DNA from: Piscinibacter aquaticus
GTDB taxonomy: Bacteria > Pseudomonadota > Gammaproteobacteria > Burkholderiales > Burkholderiaceae_C
Reading direction: 5' to 3'
DNA length: 64,000 bases
Assembly (NCBI GenBank): GCA_007994965.1
Contig: VOPW01000001.1
Coordinates: 3,100,001 to 3,164,000, forward strand
In this document: piece after piece, positions 18,001 to 28,344 of the stretch
Position numbering within the stretch: the first letter of the stretch is position 1
How the letters are laid out: every line of letters starts with the position of its first letter
Notes under the pieces: generated by a model
What the model saw: only the letters and a program-made list of their open reading frames with translations
The model's database searches: none
Told to the model about the DNA's origin: nothing
Program-made: the position numbers and the translations under genes

Positions 18001-20137
18001 CTAGAAGGCCACGCGCAGTGTCAGTCGAAGCGTCCGAGGCTCTCCCGGGTGCACATGCTTGTCGGCCACCGGTGCGGTCTCGCCGGGCAGTTGCGACTCG
18101 TAGAAGTATTCGATGTCGTTGACCTTGCGGTTGAACAGGTTGAAGACATCGAGCGTCAGTTCGGTCTTCGGCGTGAGCTTGCGGCTGACGCGCAGGTTGG
18201 TCGTCAACGACGACTTGGAACGCACGCTGTTGTCTTCGATCAGCGCGCCCGAACCCAGGTAGCGCCACTGGATGCTGGCCGACCAGGGGCCCAGGTCGCG
18301 CGCGGTCACGGCGATGGATGCCACCTTGTCGACGGCGTTCGGGATGCGGTTGCCGGCCGGGTCCGAATCCGAGAAGCGCGCGTGGGTCCAGGCCAGGTCG
18401 GCATCGACCAGCAGCCACGGCAGCGGGACATAGCGGTTGTTCCACTCGACACCGCGGCGCGTGCTGGGTCGGTTCGCTTCGGTGGCGCCGGCGTCGCCGA
18501 CGTAGACCAGTTCGGAGTCGAAGTCGAGCTTCCAGAGCGCGATCGAGCTTTGCAGGCCAGGAATCCACTCGGTGCGGGCCCCCAGCTCGAGGCCGCGCGC
18601 CGCGACCCGAGCCGGGCACCTTGTCGACCGGGTCGCCGGTCTTCGGATCGACCGTCGCCGTCGTGCCGCGCGCGTCGTTGCTGTGGAAGCCGCGGCCGGC
18701 GTTGAAGAAGAACTCGGTCTTGCTCCAGGGTCCGAGGATCAGCGAGAGCTTGGGCGACAGCAGGTGGTCGGACGCCGAGCCCGAGTTGGCCGCATTGCTC
18801 AGGCTGTCGACCTTGAAACGCGCCTGGTCGGCGCGCACGCCGACGATGCTGCGCAGCCAGGGCGTCAGCTCGACCGAGGTCTGGCCATAGACGCCCAGCA
18901 GCGTCTCCTGCACCTTGTCGTCGCGCGTGGTGCCGATGATGGCGCGAGCCCGGGTGTCGAACAGGCCGACGCGGATGCGGTCGTGGCGCAGCTGGGTGCC
19001 GAACTCGGTCCGCGCCGGCAGACTGCCGATCTGATGGTCGAACGCGTGGCTGGCGGTGATGCCGTAGATCGACCGGTCGTCCTTCTGCGAGAACTGGTCG
19101 CCGGCGGCTGGCCGCTCCAGCGCATAGGTGAAGTTCGAAAACAGCTGCAGACGGTAGTCGATCGCGTAGGCGGCGACCTTCGTCGTACCGGTGTCGGTGT
19201 TGCGGTGCCACTCGCCCGACAGGCTGGTACGGCGCGTGTTGCCGCCGTCGGTCGGGTCCAGCGAGTCGAAGCGGCCGAAGGGCTTGCCGTTGAAGCTGCC
19301 CGCGTCGATCAGCCGCTGTGGAATCTGGTCGGTGGAGTCCCATCGCGCGTCGTAGGCCATCAGGCTCGTGCTCCAGCCCGCGGCGCGCGTGCCGCCGCTG
19401 ACCGTCAGCACGCCGTTGAGCTTGCGCAGGTGCTCGGGCACGCTCCAGGGGCCGTCGTTGTGCATCAGTTCGACCGCCGCGAGCAGCTTGAGGCCCTGGC
19501 CCACCTCGGTGGAACCACCACCGACGAGGCGCTGGTACTGGCGCTGGCCCAGCGTCAGCGCGGCGAACGATTCGTCGAGCGTCGTGCGGTAGACGATGTC
19601 GGCCGAGCCGGCGGCGGAGAAGTCGCCGGTCTTGGCGAAGTACGGCCCCTTGCGGTACTCGATGCGATCGACCAGTTCGGGGATCAGGAAGTTCAGGTCC
19701 GAGTAGCCCTGGCCGTGGGCGTGCGTCGGCATGTTGACCGGCAGGCCGTTGACGTAGGTGGCGAAGTCGGTGCCGTGGTCCAGGTTGAAGCCGCGCAGAA
19801 AGTACTGGTTCGCCTTGCCGTCTCCCGAATGCTGGGTGACGATCACACCGGGCACGAACTCCAGCACTTCGCCCGGACGCAGCGCCGGGCGGCTCTTCAG
19901 CAGCTCGGCGCGGATGGTGCCCTGGGACGCGGCGTCGGAACTGCCCACAGCGTTGTCGTAGTGACGGCCGGTGACCTCGACCCGATCCAGCTGCGTTGCG
20001 GCCACGACCGTTGCGGGTGTCCCTGTGTCCTTGGCAGGCTCGATGGCCTGCCCCTGCGCGACCTGTGCGACCAGCGCCGATGCCGCCAATGCGAGCGCAT
20101 GGCGACGCGGATGAAGATGATGCGGCATGGTGTCCAT
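18001..20137 (-). CDS. TonB-dependent outer-membrane receptor (probable nickel/cobalt), frameshifted
   Basis: A TonB-dependent receptor of about 710 aa: signal peptide (HALALAASALVAQVAQGQA), TonB box-like DRVEVTG, plug domain (LRPGEVLEFVPGVIVTQHSGDGKANQYFLRGFNLDHGTDFATYVNGLPVN), then a 22-strand barrel ending TLRLTLRVAF with a terminal Phe. The family with the LNLDHGTDF-type plug is broad. A frameshift near 18,600 and probably another near 18,330 split the last third. Its neighbours are a NiCoT permease and nikR, and a NikR-like operator lies 24 bp upstream of the start, so nickel (or cobalt) chelate uptake is the best inference. Confidence 0.85.
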
Positions 20138-20160
20138 GCTGGTTCCTACAGGTGTCACGG

Positions 20161-20187
20161 GTATGAATCGGCGCTGGATCGTCTTAC
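20161..20187. promoter_or_regulatory. NikR operator-like site before the TonB receptor gene
   Basis: GTATGA, 15 bases, then TCTTAC: one mismatch from the inverted repeat GTATGA/TCATAC recognised by NikR. It lies 24-50 bp upstream of the receptor start. The half-site spacing equals that of the second site at 21,072. Confidence 0.65.
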
Positions 20188-20217
20188 GCGAACAGCGCGC
20201 AATCGGATGCGGTCCGG

Positions 20218-21052
20218 TCAAGACTGGGCGGCGCCGACTTCGCGAGAAGGCACGGCCCGGCAGGCCAGGAGGTAGCTCAGCGCGATCAAGGCGACGACGG
20301 ACCCTCCGATGGCGAGTTCACGGCCTTCCAACAGTCGGTCGAACCAGCCCGACGCCATGCGCCCCGCGCCGATGGCAGCGACCAGCAGGCTCACGCAGGC
20401 CACGGCCAGGGTCATCGTGCGCGACGCCACGATGGCCGGGCGGTCGGTCCGGTCGATCAGGCGCGAGATCCACCAACCGTTCGCCCCGTCGCTGACCAGC
20501 ATGCCGAGCACGAACAGCAGGCCCAGCTTCAACGCATGGGCAACGCCGCCGAACTGCACCGCCATCACGGCAAACAGGGCCGACTGGCTTAGGGTGTCGA
20601 ACGAGAGTGCAAAGAGTGCACCGATACCCAGCACGGCTCCGGGACCGGAGCGCCGTTCGGCGGGGGCCAAGCAGCCGGTCCACGAACTGGCCGCGAACAC
20701 CTTGCACCGGCACGGGTGCATCGGCCGGTGCCCGGAGCACGGCGCGCAGGTTTACCACGCCGATCAGCAGCAGGAAGCCGATCGAAATCCCGCCACCGAG
20801 GACCTCGAACCAGCCCGGCGGCACCCACTTGGCTCCGAGCAATCCGGCCAGCATCGCGATCGACAACACTACGATGCCGTGCCCCATGGAGAACAAGGCA
20901 CCGCAGTAGCGCGAGTGCCCCTGTCGGCGGCGCGCGCTGACCCGGGTCAGGCCGTCGATCGCCGCCGGGTGATCGGCGTCGAGACCATGGCGCATGCCGA
21001 GGAGGAAAACCAGGGCGCACAGGGCACCCCAATCGGCAGGGAGGTCGTGCAT
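20218..21052 (-). CDS. Nickel/cobalt permease (NiCoT family), frameshifted
   Basis: A NiCoT inner-membrane permease of about 278 aa. The first helix ends with the signature MRHGLDADHPAAIDG (HX4DH), the metal-recognition motif. Further motifs are LFSMGHGIVVL and, after a frameshift at about 20,665, GIGALFALSFDTLSQSALFAV and LGMLVSDGANGWWISRLI, all conserved in this family. It is transcribed with the receptor gene on the minus strand and has a NikR operator-like site just upstream of its start. Function: high-affinity Ni2+ (or Co2+) import. Confidence 0.9.
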
Positions 21053-21071
21053 GGCTGAGGTCGCACCCCGT

Positions 21072-21098
21072 GTATGAACGAATGTGGAAGTTTCATAC
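21072..21098. promoter_or_regulatory. NikR operator-like palindrome before the NiCoT gene
   Basis: A perfect inverted repeat, GTATGA-N15-TCATAC, 20 bp upstream of the permease start. The half-sites are identical to the E. coli nik operator, whose spacing is 16. Nickel-dependent repression of uptake is the expected effect. Confidence 0.85.
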
Positions 21099-21226
21099 AA
21101 GATGCGTGCCACGGCACGGCGTGCCCCGTCTCCCTCGGAAGCGGCCCGAGACCTCGGGTTTACGCCTGCAAAGCGCCTGTCCGACTGCGCGTGCGATCGG
21201 CAGTCGGCCTTGCCAGCCCCAATGGA

Positions 21227-21718
21227 TCAGGCGCGGCGGCGCGCGCTGGAGCGCTTGCCATGCTCGCCGGGGTGCGCGGTGGCGGGCTCCAGATGTTCGT
21301 GGCCATGCGAATGGCGCACCGCCATCGGCACCAAGTGCAGGTTGCCGTGGCTCACGCCGGCTTGGGAAGCAACCGAATCGGCGAATGCGCGCACGTCGGC
21401 AGTTCGTCCGCGCAGGATCACGGTCTCGATGCAGTGGTCGTGATCGAGGTGGGCGTGCGTGGTGGACACCGTCAACTCGTGGTGCTCGTGCTGCAGGTCG
21501 GTCAATCTCATCGCCAGTTGGCGCTGGTGATGGTTGTAGACGTAGCTCAGCGTGGCCACACAGGGCTCTTCGGGGCGGTCGCGCAGCCGCACGTCATCGA
21601 GATCGCGTCGCATGAGGTCGCGGAAAGCCTCGGAGCGGTTCTCGTAGCCGCGTGCGCGGACGAGCCCCTCGAAGGCTTCGGCGAGTTCATCATCCAGCGA
21701 CATGGTCAGACGCTTCAT
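21227..21718 (-). CDS. nikR: Nickel-responsive regulator NikR
   Basis: A ribbon-helix-helix repressor of 163 aa. The N-terminal MKRLTMSLDDELAEAFEGLVRARGYENRSEAFRDLMR is the DNA-binding part. The C-terminal ACT-like domain carries the nickel ligands in the block HELTVSTTHAHLDHDHCIETVILRG (His, His-x-His, Cys). The C-terminal tail is His-rich (VRHSHGHEHLEP), longer than in E. coli NikR. Frame intact. It is upstream of, and in the same direction as, the nickel permease and receptor genes, with matching operators. Confidence 0.95.
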   Translation of the reverse strand: MKRLTMSLDDELAEAFEGLVRARGYENRSEAFRDLMRRDLDDVRLRDRPEEPCVATLSYVYNHHQRQLAMRLTDLQHEHHELTVSTTHAHLDHDHCIETVILRGRTADVRAFADSVASQAGVSHGNLHLVPMAVRHSHGHEHLEPATAHPGEHGKRSSARRRA

Positions 21719-21909
21719 CGCGGTGGCTTCAAGTCATGCTGGTCGGCATTCTGGCAGTGCATTGCCTGCCAAGGCTGATCGAAAGGAAGTACGGCCTTGT
21801 CGCTCCTGACGTTCTACGACCGGTTGAGAGCGCGGCGGCCACCGGCGGCTTGTGGCCGATAGCAGTCACCTGGCTAGATCAGGCGACCGACTGCAACCGC
21901 TGCAACCAT

Positions 21910-22200
21910 TCAGCCCTCTGTCCTGATGGAGCGGAGCGTAGTCTGAGCAATAGCCTCTACATGATCGATGAACCGGGCCTCGAGACCTGTGCCCAGCAGC
22001 GACCAGCGTAGATCAGCCCCGATCTCACCGGTTTCGCAAACGGACAGGGCAATTGCATCCCGAACCTGCGGATCCACACCGCCGATTTCATTCAGGGCGT
22101 GAAGAAGCGCCTCGATCTCTCCACGCTGCCTTCGTGCGGCTTCAACGGCCTTCGCATTGAAGCGACCGGATCCGTTTACCCGTTCGAGCAGCTGAGACAT
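21910..22200 (-). CDS. Small hypothetical protein
   Basis: A 96-aa acidic, mostly helical protein (MSQLLERVNGSGRFNAKAVEAARRQRGEIEALLHALNEIGG ... LEARFIDHVEAIAQTTLRSI). It is intact, with coding-like codon use in this lower-GC part of the element. No family is recognised. It is followed by about 200 bases (22,201-22,408) in which I see no gene. Confidence 0.5.
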   Translation of the reverse strand: MSQLLERVNGSGRFNAKAVEAARRQRGEIEALLHALNEIGGVDPQVRDAIALSVCETGEIGADLRWSLLGTGLEARFIDHVEAIAQTTLRSIRTEG

Positions 22201-22408
22201 ACCGGCGGACGAGTCCGGGCCACGCCCGTGCGGTAGCCCCCTGTCTCGCCATGCGAAGATCTCTCACTAGCTGAGGCCGAAGGACGGATGGAACCTCGCC
22301 GTTTCATCGTACACCTCTAGAGGCTATACGCCCCATCGTTGAAGAAGGAAGCGGCACGCAGGGGCATTGCGACTCGCGCGGGGCCGCACGCCAGCATAAG
22401 GAACTGAA

Positions 22409-22971
22409 CTACTCGAGCTCTTCCGGGCCTTGCTGACGCTCCTGCTGCCCATATTCGTCTTGGTTTGTGATGCCGATCCGCGTAAGTGCAGTTGCTACCA
22501 CCGAGAGCGGATGAGCCTGGGCGCGCACTGGGACTGCGTGTTCGGCCGGCAGCAGTAGCAACCGGTCCGCTTCGTCAAGGTTTTGCGTCTGCAGGCCAAG
22601 GTCCGGGAGCACAGCACGAGGCGCTCGGTCCCAGCGAACAGCCACGCTGAGTCGTCGAATGCAATCCAAGCCGCACCGTGCGCGTTGGCCTGTAGCCAGC
22701 TCCGGATTTGATGCTCCCGAGCACCACTGGCGTCAGCGCCTGCCGGCGTAACGTCGACGACTCGTGCACGCAGGCTTTCGGAGAAGAACGATCGCAGTTC
22801 CTCCAGGTCGTAAGCCAAACGCCAAGATGAGCTGATGACAACATCGACCAGGGGTCTGGCCACAAGCCATTCTTCGAACAGTGGCAGTCGGCCGAACAGT
22901 TCGGAGATAGATGTGAGCTGCGGGTGCAACACACCATCGAAGTCCAAAAAGAGGATTTGGCGGTTCGTCAT
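22409..22971 (-). CDS. HAD-like domain protein (RNA-repair-associated HAD type), frameshifted
   Basis: A small HAD-superfamily hydrolase-like protein: MTNRQILFLDFDGVLHP carries the nucleophile motif DFDGV; SSSWRLAY is motif II; AAWIAFDDSAWLF is the acidic motif IV. The pattern fits the 'HAD domain in Swiss Army Knife RNA repair proteins' family (PF18143), which also exists as a stand-alone protein. A frameshift near 22,610 leads to the end (LQTQNLDEADRLLLL...). About 187 aa. Role unknown; such genes are common in accessory DNA. Confidence 0.72.
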
Positions 22972-23068
22972 GCTTTCACCTACGACATGGCAGATTGCAT
23001 CGCAGACCAAATCTCACTGGTAGCGTCCTGCTGCACGAGCAGCCCCAGTTGCAACACACGAAGAGCGA

Positions 23069-23368
23069 TCACGCCCAGCGAAGCAGCATCGGATGCGGGG
23101 AGCTCATCAGTTCGTAAGTGCGGCCGCTCGCCGTCAGAACCAGGCGAGACGGCATGCTGATGTAAGTGATGGCGGTCGTGATCCGGCAAGTGACGCCGTC
23201 TTCAAGGAAGCCTGCCAGATGCAGGTCGTTCTCGGTACGAATGACGCGCCAGTTGCGGATCACTACCCGAGGCTGAGACAAAACCGCCGGGGCGTCGCGA
23301 CTGTTTGACAGGCACACCCAAAGCTCACTCACGCCACCGCCCCCATGAGGCGTTTTGTCGGAACACAC
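23069..23368 (-). CDS. Conserved small hypothetical protein
   Basis: About 99 aa; the convincing part is VVIRNWRVIRTENDLHLAGFLEDGVTCRITTAITYISMPSRLVLTASGRTYEL, which resembles a recurrent type of small accessory protein that contains an NWRV opening and an SGRxYEL ending. The start could be internal (a GTG near 23,330). It lies between the HAD gene and the BPSL0761-like gene in the same direction. Function unknown. Confidence 0.5.
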   Translation of the reverse strand: MCSDKTPHGGGGVSELWVCLSNSRDAPAVLSQPRVVIRNWRVIRTENDLHLAGFLEDGVTCRITTAITYISMPSRLVLTASGRTYELMSSPHPMLLRWA

Positions 23369-23469
23369 ACGAGAGTCCCAGCGGCCACAGCAACCAGGCC
23401 GGATGCCTTATGACGCAGCAGTTGTCTTCGAAGCCCGGCGAAGTTCTTTGGTCATGCTGGTTCAGGCGG

Positions 23470-23850
23470 TCAACGATTGGCATAGACGCTCTCCGGCATC
23501 AGCCACTCATGCAGAGTCCCCGCGCACGCCTCGTGCACCCATAACAATGCCTCGCCCTCGGCTGGATAGTGGCGAAGCACGAAATCCAGTTGTCGTCGCA
23601 GGTCAGGCGAAGAACAACTCGAATTTCGGATTTCGCGAAGAAACGCGCCGCCAGCATCAATCGCAACGGCTGCGTCGCCGGGCAATGACATTCCTTCCCG
23701 CACCAAAATAAGCAGTTCCTGAGGCGTCGGGAAGGACTTCAGCACGGTCCCGGCAAACTGACGATCTCTCTCTGAACCCGCGCGGCCAGTATCGATGTCC
23801 ACCAATAGCTCGCGCGCCCAGCGCAGGCATCGAAGTCGCTCATGAGGCAT
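23470..23850 (-). CDS. BPSL0761-family protein
   Basis: Starts MPHERLRCLRWARELLVDI and has a late LRRQLDFVLRHYPAEGEALLWVHEA, the two parts that define the BPSL0761 family, found in betaproteobacterial accessory regions. The middle (about 35 residues) is longer than usual, so an inserted segment is present. The function of the family is unknown. It is next to the 3' end of tnsC, and the gap 23,851-23,949 holds no gene. Confidence 0.6.
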   Translation of the reverse strand: MPHERLRCLRWARELLVDIDTGRAGSERDRQFAGTVLKSFPTPQELLILVREGMSLPGDAAVAIDAGGAFLREIRNSSCSSPDLRRQLDFVLRHYPAEGEALLWVHEACAGTLHEWLMPESVYANR

Positions 23851-23949
23851 GGTCAATCTGATCCCCAATCCACACCAGCCATGGGCACCGAGCGCAGCCT
23901 CCTAGCCCAGCAAGGGGCCTAGCGTTCGGACCGCATATACGCATTGATC

Positions 23950-25287
23950 ATCACCACCCCGCCAGCAGCTCGCTGGCAGTAGACGGGGCCTTGACGCGCT
24001 TGGGCTTAGCACGGGACGCCGCAACTGTCGCGGCTGGACGAGGTGCTTTAGCTTTGACCTCTCGTTCTTCTTTCGTTCGACTGCTGTGATGGATGGCCGC
24101 GTTGAGCGCCTGCTGCTGCTGGCGTCAGCCAGTCGCTTCATCACGACTGATTGTTCCGGAGTGAGCTCGAACGGGCACACGTAATTCTCGTTATCGAGGT
24201 TGCCCAACGCTGCTGCAAAGCAGCACGCTACAGTATCGCGTTCATCAGAATAGAGACGCGATTGGTAGCCAGCCCTGAAATGCGCCATGGTGATGGCCAA
24301 TCTGGATCGGGTCTTGTCCCTCTCCTGCCTCGCAACTGCGTAGGCTGCAACCACGAGATTCGCCATCATCCGGCGCAAGCCAAAGGTCATCCCGTGGAGC
24401 TCGGCTAGGTCCTTCGTGCTTGGCTCAGCGATCGCGCCACAGAGCACAACGCCAGCGTCAATGAAGTACTGAGAGAACGCTGGATCGTCTGGCAATAGCG
24501 GCAGCATCACTCTCGGCTTGGCCAAGAAGCGATTGCGGTCTTCGGGCGGCCTTTTCTTGAGCTTGTGAACGAGGCTGTAGTTACAGGCGAAGAAGAGCGT
24601 AGGCCCCAAACTGCCGACCTGCGAGATGATCTGTGCGATCAGCGCAGTGGCTTCGCTCGATCGAGAGTTGAACTGCAGTTCGTCGGCCAAGCCAAGAACG
24701 GTGCCACGCTGATACAGGCTGACAAACAAGCGCTTTGCTAGAGCATGGAGCTTGCCGCCGGGTGGCTTAACTTCCTTCTCAGGGTCTTCTTGACGCTCGA
24801 GGCAATCGAGGAGATGTTGCAAGACCGCAATCTTTGAACTTAGCGTTCCGACCTCGCAGTAAATTGCTGGAATGATCGGGAATGAAGGCAAGTTGTTGCT
24901 GGCCTGAACCTTTCGTTCTGTGCGCAAGCCGCGCTCGATGGCCTTCAGCAGATGGCTCTTTCCAACCCCTGCGTGGCCCGTGAGAAGTCGGATGGATGGG
25001 TAGTCCACGGTGGTTCTACGACCGTGAGCAGAAGCTACAAACTGATTGGTAGATGAGTGAGTCAACAGCGCGCGTGCTGCTCCGCACCCAACGATCTCGC
25101 GAATGAGATCAAGATCTTGCTGACTCGCCGAATAGAAGGTGTTAAGCGCAAGCGCGAGCGATTCGACCGCCGTACCAACTGGTAGCTTTTCAAGGTCAGG
25201 GCGTTCAGCCGGTGACACGCAGACCTTCTTACGCAGTGCCTCATCTGAGGCTGGCAGCGTCAATGCATCAACCCATGGCGTAGTCAA
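23950..25287 (-). CDS. tnsC: TnsC-like AAA+ ATPase of the Tn7-like transposon
   Basis: The transposition regulator that links target selectors (TnsD/TniQ) to the TnsAB transposase. About 445 aa. Walker A is LLTGHAGVGKSHLLKA (about residue 104-119), Walker B TVLGLADELQF (about 195), and a sensor-type Asn lies in FFACNYSLV. The C-terminal tail, after a shift near 24,115, reads NAAIHHSSRTKEEREVKAKA and ends ASELLAGW at 23,950. This tail is where TnsC of Tn7 contacts TnsA/TnsB. It starts 3 bp after the tnsB stop, as part of the operon tnsA-tnsB-tnsC. Confidence 0.88.
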
Positions 25288-25290
25288 GCT

Positions 25291-27368
25291 TCACTCCTCG
25301 GCATGGGTCTTGTTCTTCAGGGACTTCAGTCGGCGCATTTCGTCCTGCACCTCCTTGGTCTGCAGCTTCGGTCGGGAGGTGCTCCACTTTCCCGCCGACC
25401 AGCGTTTGCCGGTCTGCTCGTAGAAGTCTTGCCGCTTGGCCACCTCTTCCCAAGGCGCGCTTCTCTGCAGTTCGCCGGAAACCCGCGAACGCGCTGCAGC
25501 AATCAGTTCCAGTTCTTCAGTAGACAGCATCGCCTCGTCGCCTTCCGCCATTGCCTTCACCTCAATCAATTCGCCATTGAAGTCAATCCAGGCGTACGAA
25601 CGAACCGCCGGAAGCACATATGCCTTGATGGTGGACTTCTTCGAGTCCCTGATCGCAAGCCCAAGCCCTGAGTCGATCACCCGGGGCGAGTGATACCGCA
25701 TACCCGTGAACGACAAAACCCCTTTTTTGGCAGAGAAATCCACCTTCTCAAGAAACGCTCGAACCGCGCTTTCAAAGGAGATCTTGATCACACTGGTGCG
25801 ATGCCTTTGGTCAAGATACTTTTGGTACCCGTTCGGACAATTGACTTGCTCGAGAACAATCGCAGGCGCGGGAACCTTTTTCACAACCCCCTTCTTCTTA
25901 TTCTTGGCGATGGCCTCTCTTGCCGCCCTGCGAATCTGCTCAATCAGCGTCAAATCGCTGTGCATGTAGAGCTGCTGCCCAACTCTCTTCTTCTGCTTAG
26001 TGTGTGCACCTTCGACCGTCGAATTAGCCTTCGGATCGCGTGCGCGAGAACTTTCCAGACTGACGGGCCAAGATTTTAGGGAGCGACGAATGTCCGCCGA
26101 TGCACCAGTCCATTATCAGAAAAGATTTCCGCAGGCAACCCAAAGCCCGGCCAATCTTCGTCTGAGATCGGAAATCCGATGATTTGCCCGAACTTGGACT
26201 TAGGGATCGCCATGCAAAACAGTGCCATTTTGTAGGCATGACTGCTTTCGGCGCCAAGTGAGAATCCGATACCAGTGATCTGCGATGTGAGCCCATCAAC
26301 AGCCTCCACCTGATTAAGTGGCGGCAACTGATAATCGCCAACATAGCTTTTGGGAAATGACTTGACTTTCGTGGAGTCTATATTGACTCTCTCGCCAAGA
26401 TTCCCCAAGGAATCCCAGTAATTCCCCTTGACGGGCCCCTTCTCGTAATCCACAGTCTGCTCGCCGTAGAGAACATTCGAAACCACTTTCGCTCCAAGAC
26501 GCTTTCGAATGTGATAGTAGAAGCTATCAAATGACGGCAGCTGCAAGCCATCGGGGTGATGCGGAACGGGTCTTTCACCGGGCTTGGTAATCACTCGCCC
26601 ACCAAATTCCTGAATAATCGTCTCAGCCCAGGCCCCCATCAAGGTCCCTTCTTTAGGGGCATGCCTTCGGAAGCCTTTGATCATCAATTCAATCATTTCG
26701 GAGGTAATTCTTTTTGGAGATCGAGCAGCTAGGCGTGAGTGAGGGCGCCCCGAATTGAGAGCCTTGATATTTATCATCTTGGCGGTCCCACGTTCCGTTG
26801 CGCCCGTAATAGGACGGCAACAGCGCCCAGGCGTTGTATGAAAATGCGAGGTAGGTGTAGAAGCGGCGCTTGAACCTGATTTCGTTTTGGCCGCCGGCCT
26901 TTGCGAGGGTATTGAGTACGCGGTCAGGATCCTTCGCTCCAAGCACGCTGTCGCACTGCTCAACGGCAGGCGTGATCTGCAGTAGGCGAGCCTCGATTCG
27001 TTCGAGGGGGACTGGTCTCGCTCCCGTCCTTGCACTTCTCGCAGACTCCACTTCGGGTCAGCCAGGAAAGAAATTCCCTCAAGATGGGACAGCCAAGGTG
27101 GCAGGCTCGCAGTGTCCGGCAGTAGCTGTATGGCCGGCTCAGCACCTGGGCGATGTGCCACGAGTCCAGCCTCGTAACCCTCGCGCGAGAGTTCTGCCAC
27201 CTCGCTCCGCCATCCCTCTTCGCCTTGCTCCGAGTGGCGAGAGCGTCTGACGAAGGTAACCATAAGCACTCGTCCGAGAGTGCCATCGCTGCGCAGCAAG
27301 TGGTACCGCTGACCCTTGCGCATTTCGCCATACCCGCGGGGCGCGACGACCTGAATGCCCGAGCTCAC
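25291..27368 (-). CDS. tnsB: TnsB-like DDE transposase, frameshifted
   Basis: The transposase that binds the end repeats and joins 3' ends; about 690 aa. In order: N-terminal region (MSSGIQVVAPRGYGEMRKGQRYHLL), a helix-turn-helix region with YTYLAFSYNAWALLPSYYGRNG (read in another frame between about 27,030 and 26,790), and the catalytic core with D in RVNIDSTKVKSF and D in IFSDNGLVHRR. After a shift near 26,095 comes E in NSTVEGAHTKQK. The C-terminal beta-barrel has GVLSFTGMRYHSPRV and a coiled tail. All three DDE residues are present. Operon position between tnsA and tnsC. Confidence 0.88.
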
Positions 27369-27370
27369 AC

Positions 27371-28344
27371 TTACCTCGTGAAGAGATGGCCATAGACAAC
27401 AAGCGGATCCCTGCGTTCCGGAATCATCGGGTGGTCAATCATCCAGCCGCTGAAGAGATCGATTCGCACTTTGCGATACCAGATTCCTTCAAACAGAACC
27501 CTGCGGCATTCATCGGAGTCCACGCCAGCCCGCACGAAGTCATTAATCACCAGATTTGCAGGGCGACCAGTTTTCAGCGCTTCACAATACGCATCCAGCA
27601 ACTCGGCCTGAATATGCGGTGCAGCTTCACTCGTCTGAGAATGAAATTTCAGCAGACGCAGCAGGTTTGTAGTGAACACAGGATCGAGTTGCTCCTTGGC
27701 CACTCTCACGACCCGGATCCCGAGCTCCTTCATGTACTCGACATAAATCGCGTCAATAGACCGCGAATTTTCAATGGTTCGTGGGGCGGTACGTTTTGCC
27801 CATGGGCCGGCCCCGGCATTCCGTGATCGCCGACCTTATCCTTCACATCCCAATCGACACAGTAGGGTCCGGCTTCGTCCTCAAGGAACAAGAGGAGATC
27901 GCGAAGCATGGGGGCCGCGATGTATCTGAAGGGAGTCTCGGCGCCGGGCCCAAAATCCTCCCGGGCTCGCGGATGCTTATGCCCTAGCCCAAGGCGCTCT
28001 GCTACTGCTGCCGTGCCGGTCGTAGTAGGAAGAATCAATCCGCGAGCTTTCGGGTGCCCGACCAGCGGATGATCACCGGGCTTCAAGCTCAACGCATGCT
28101 GCTCTTTGAGCTCAAAGAGCTTCGGGTGATACAGGGCCAGCGCCAGATATGGCTTCTCCGTACCCGCGATTGCGTGGACGTCGCGCTGAAGAAGGGCGGA
28201 GGGAATCGTACTCGCCTTGGATTGGCCGGACTTTTCCCCTCTGATTGCCTGTTGCCCGGGGATGTATCTGGGGCCCCATCGCGGAGGCGTCTGTCGCTTG
28301 ACAATCTCCCGTGCTCGCGTAGCGGTCATTTCTCGAATAGACAT
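27371..28344 (-). CDS. tnsA: TnsA-like endonuclease, frameshifted
   Basis: The restriction-enzyme-like partner of TnsB that cuts the 5' ends, allowing cut-and-paste movement; about 325 aa. The core shows LYHPKLFELKEQHALS, MLRDLLLFLEDE and WDVKDK, in the order of TnsA's E, D and (Q)xK catalytic residues. After a shift near 27,790 the sequence YMKELGIRVVRVAKEQLDPVFTTNLLRLL matches the end of the TnsA nuclease domain, and a helical C-terminal part follows. Position as first gene upstream of tnsB supports the call; similarity to Tn7 TnsA is limited, so residues should be checked by alignment. Confidence 0.78.

Noticed and set aside
17069..20221. A single 1,050-codon receptor reading frame on the minus strand
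   Set aside because: Only its first two thirds encode the TonB receptor. After the shift near 18,600 the frame runs through antisense of the MerR and Cys-rich genes.
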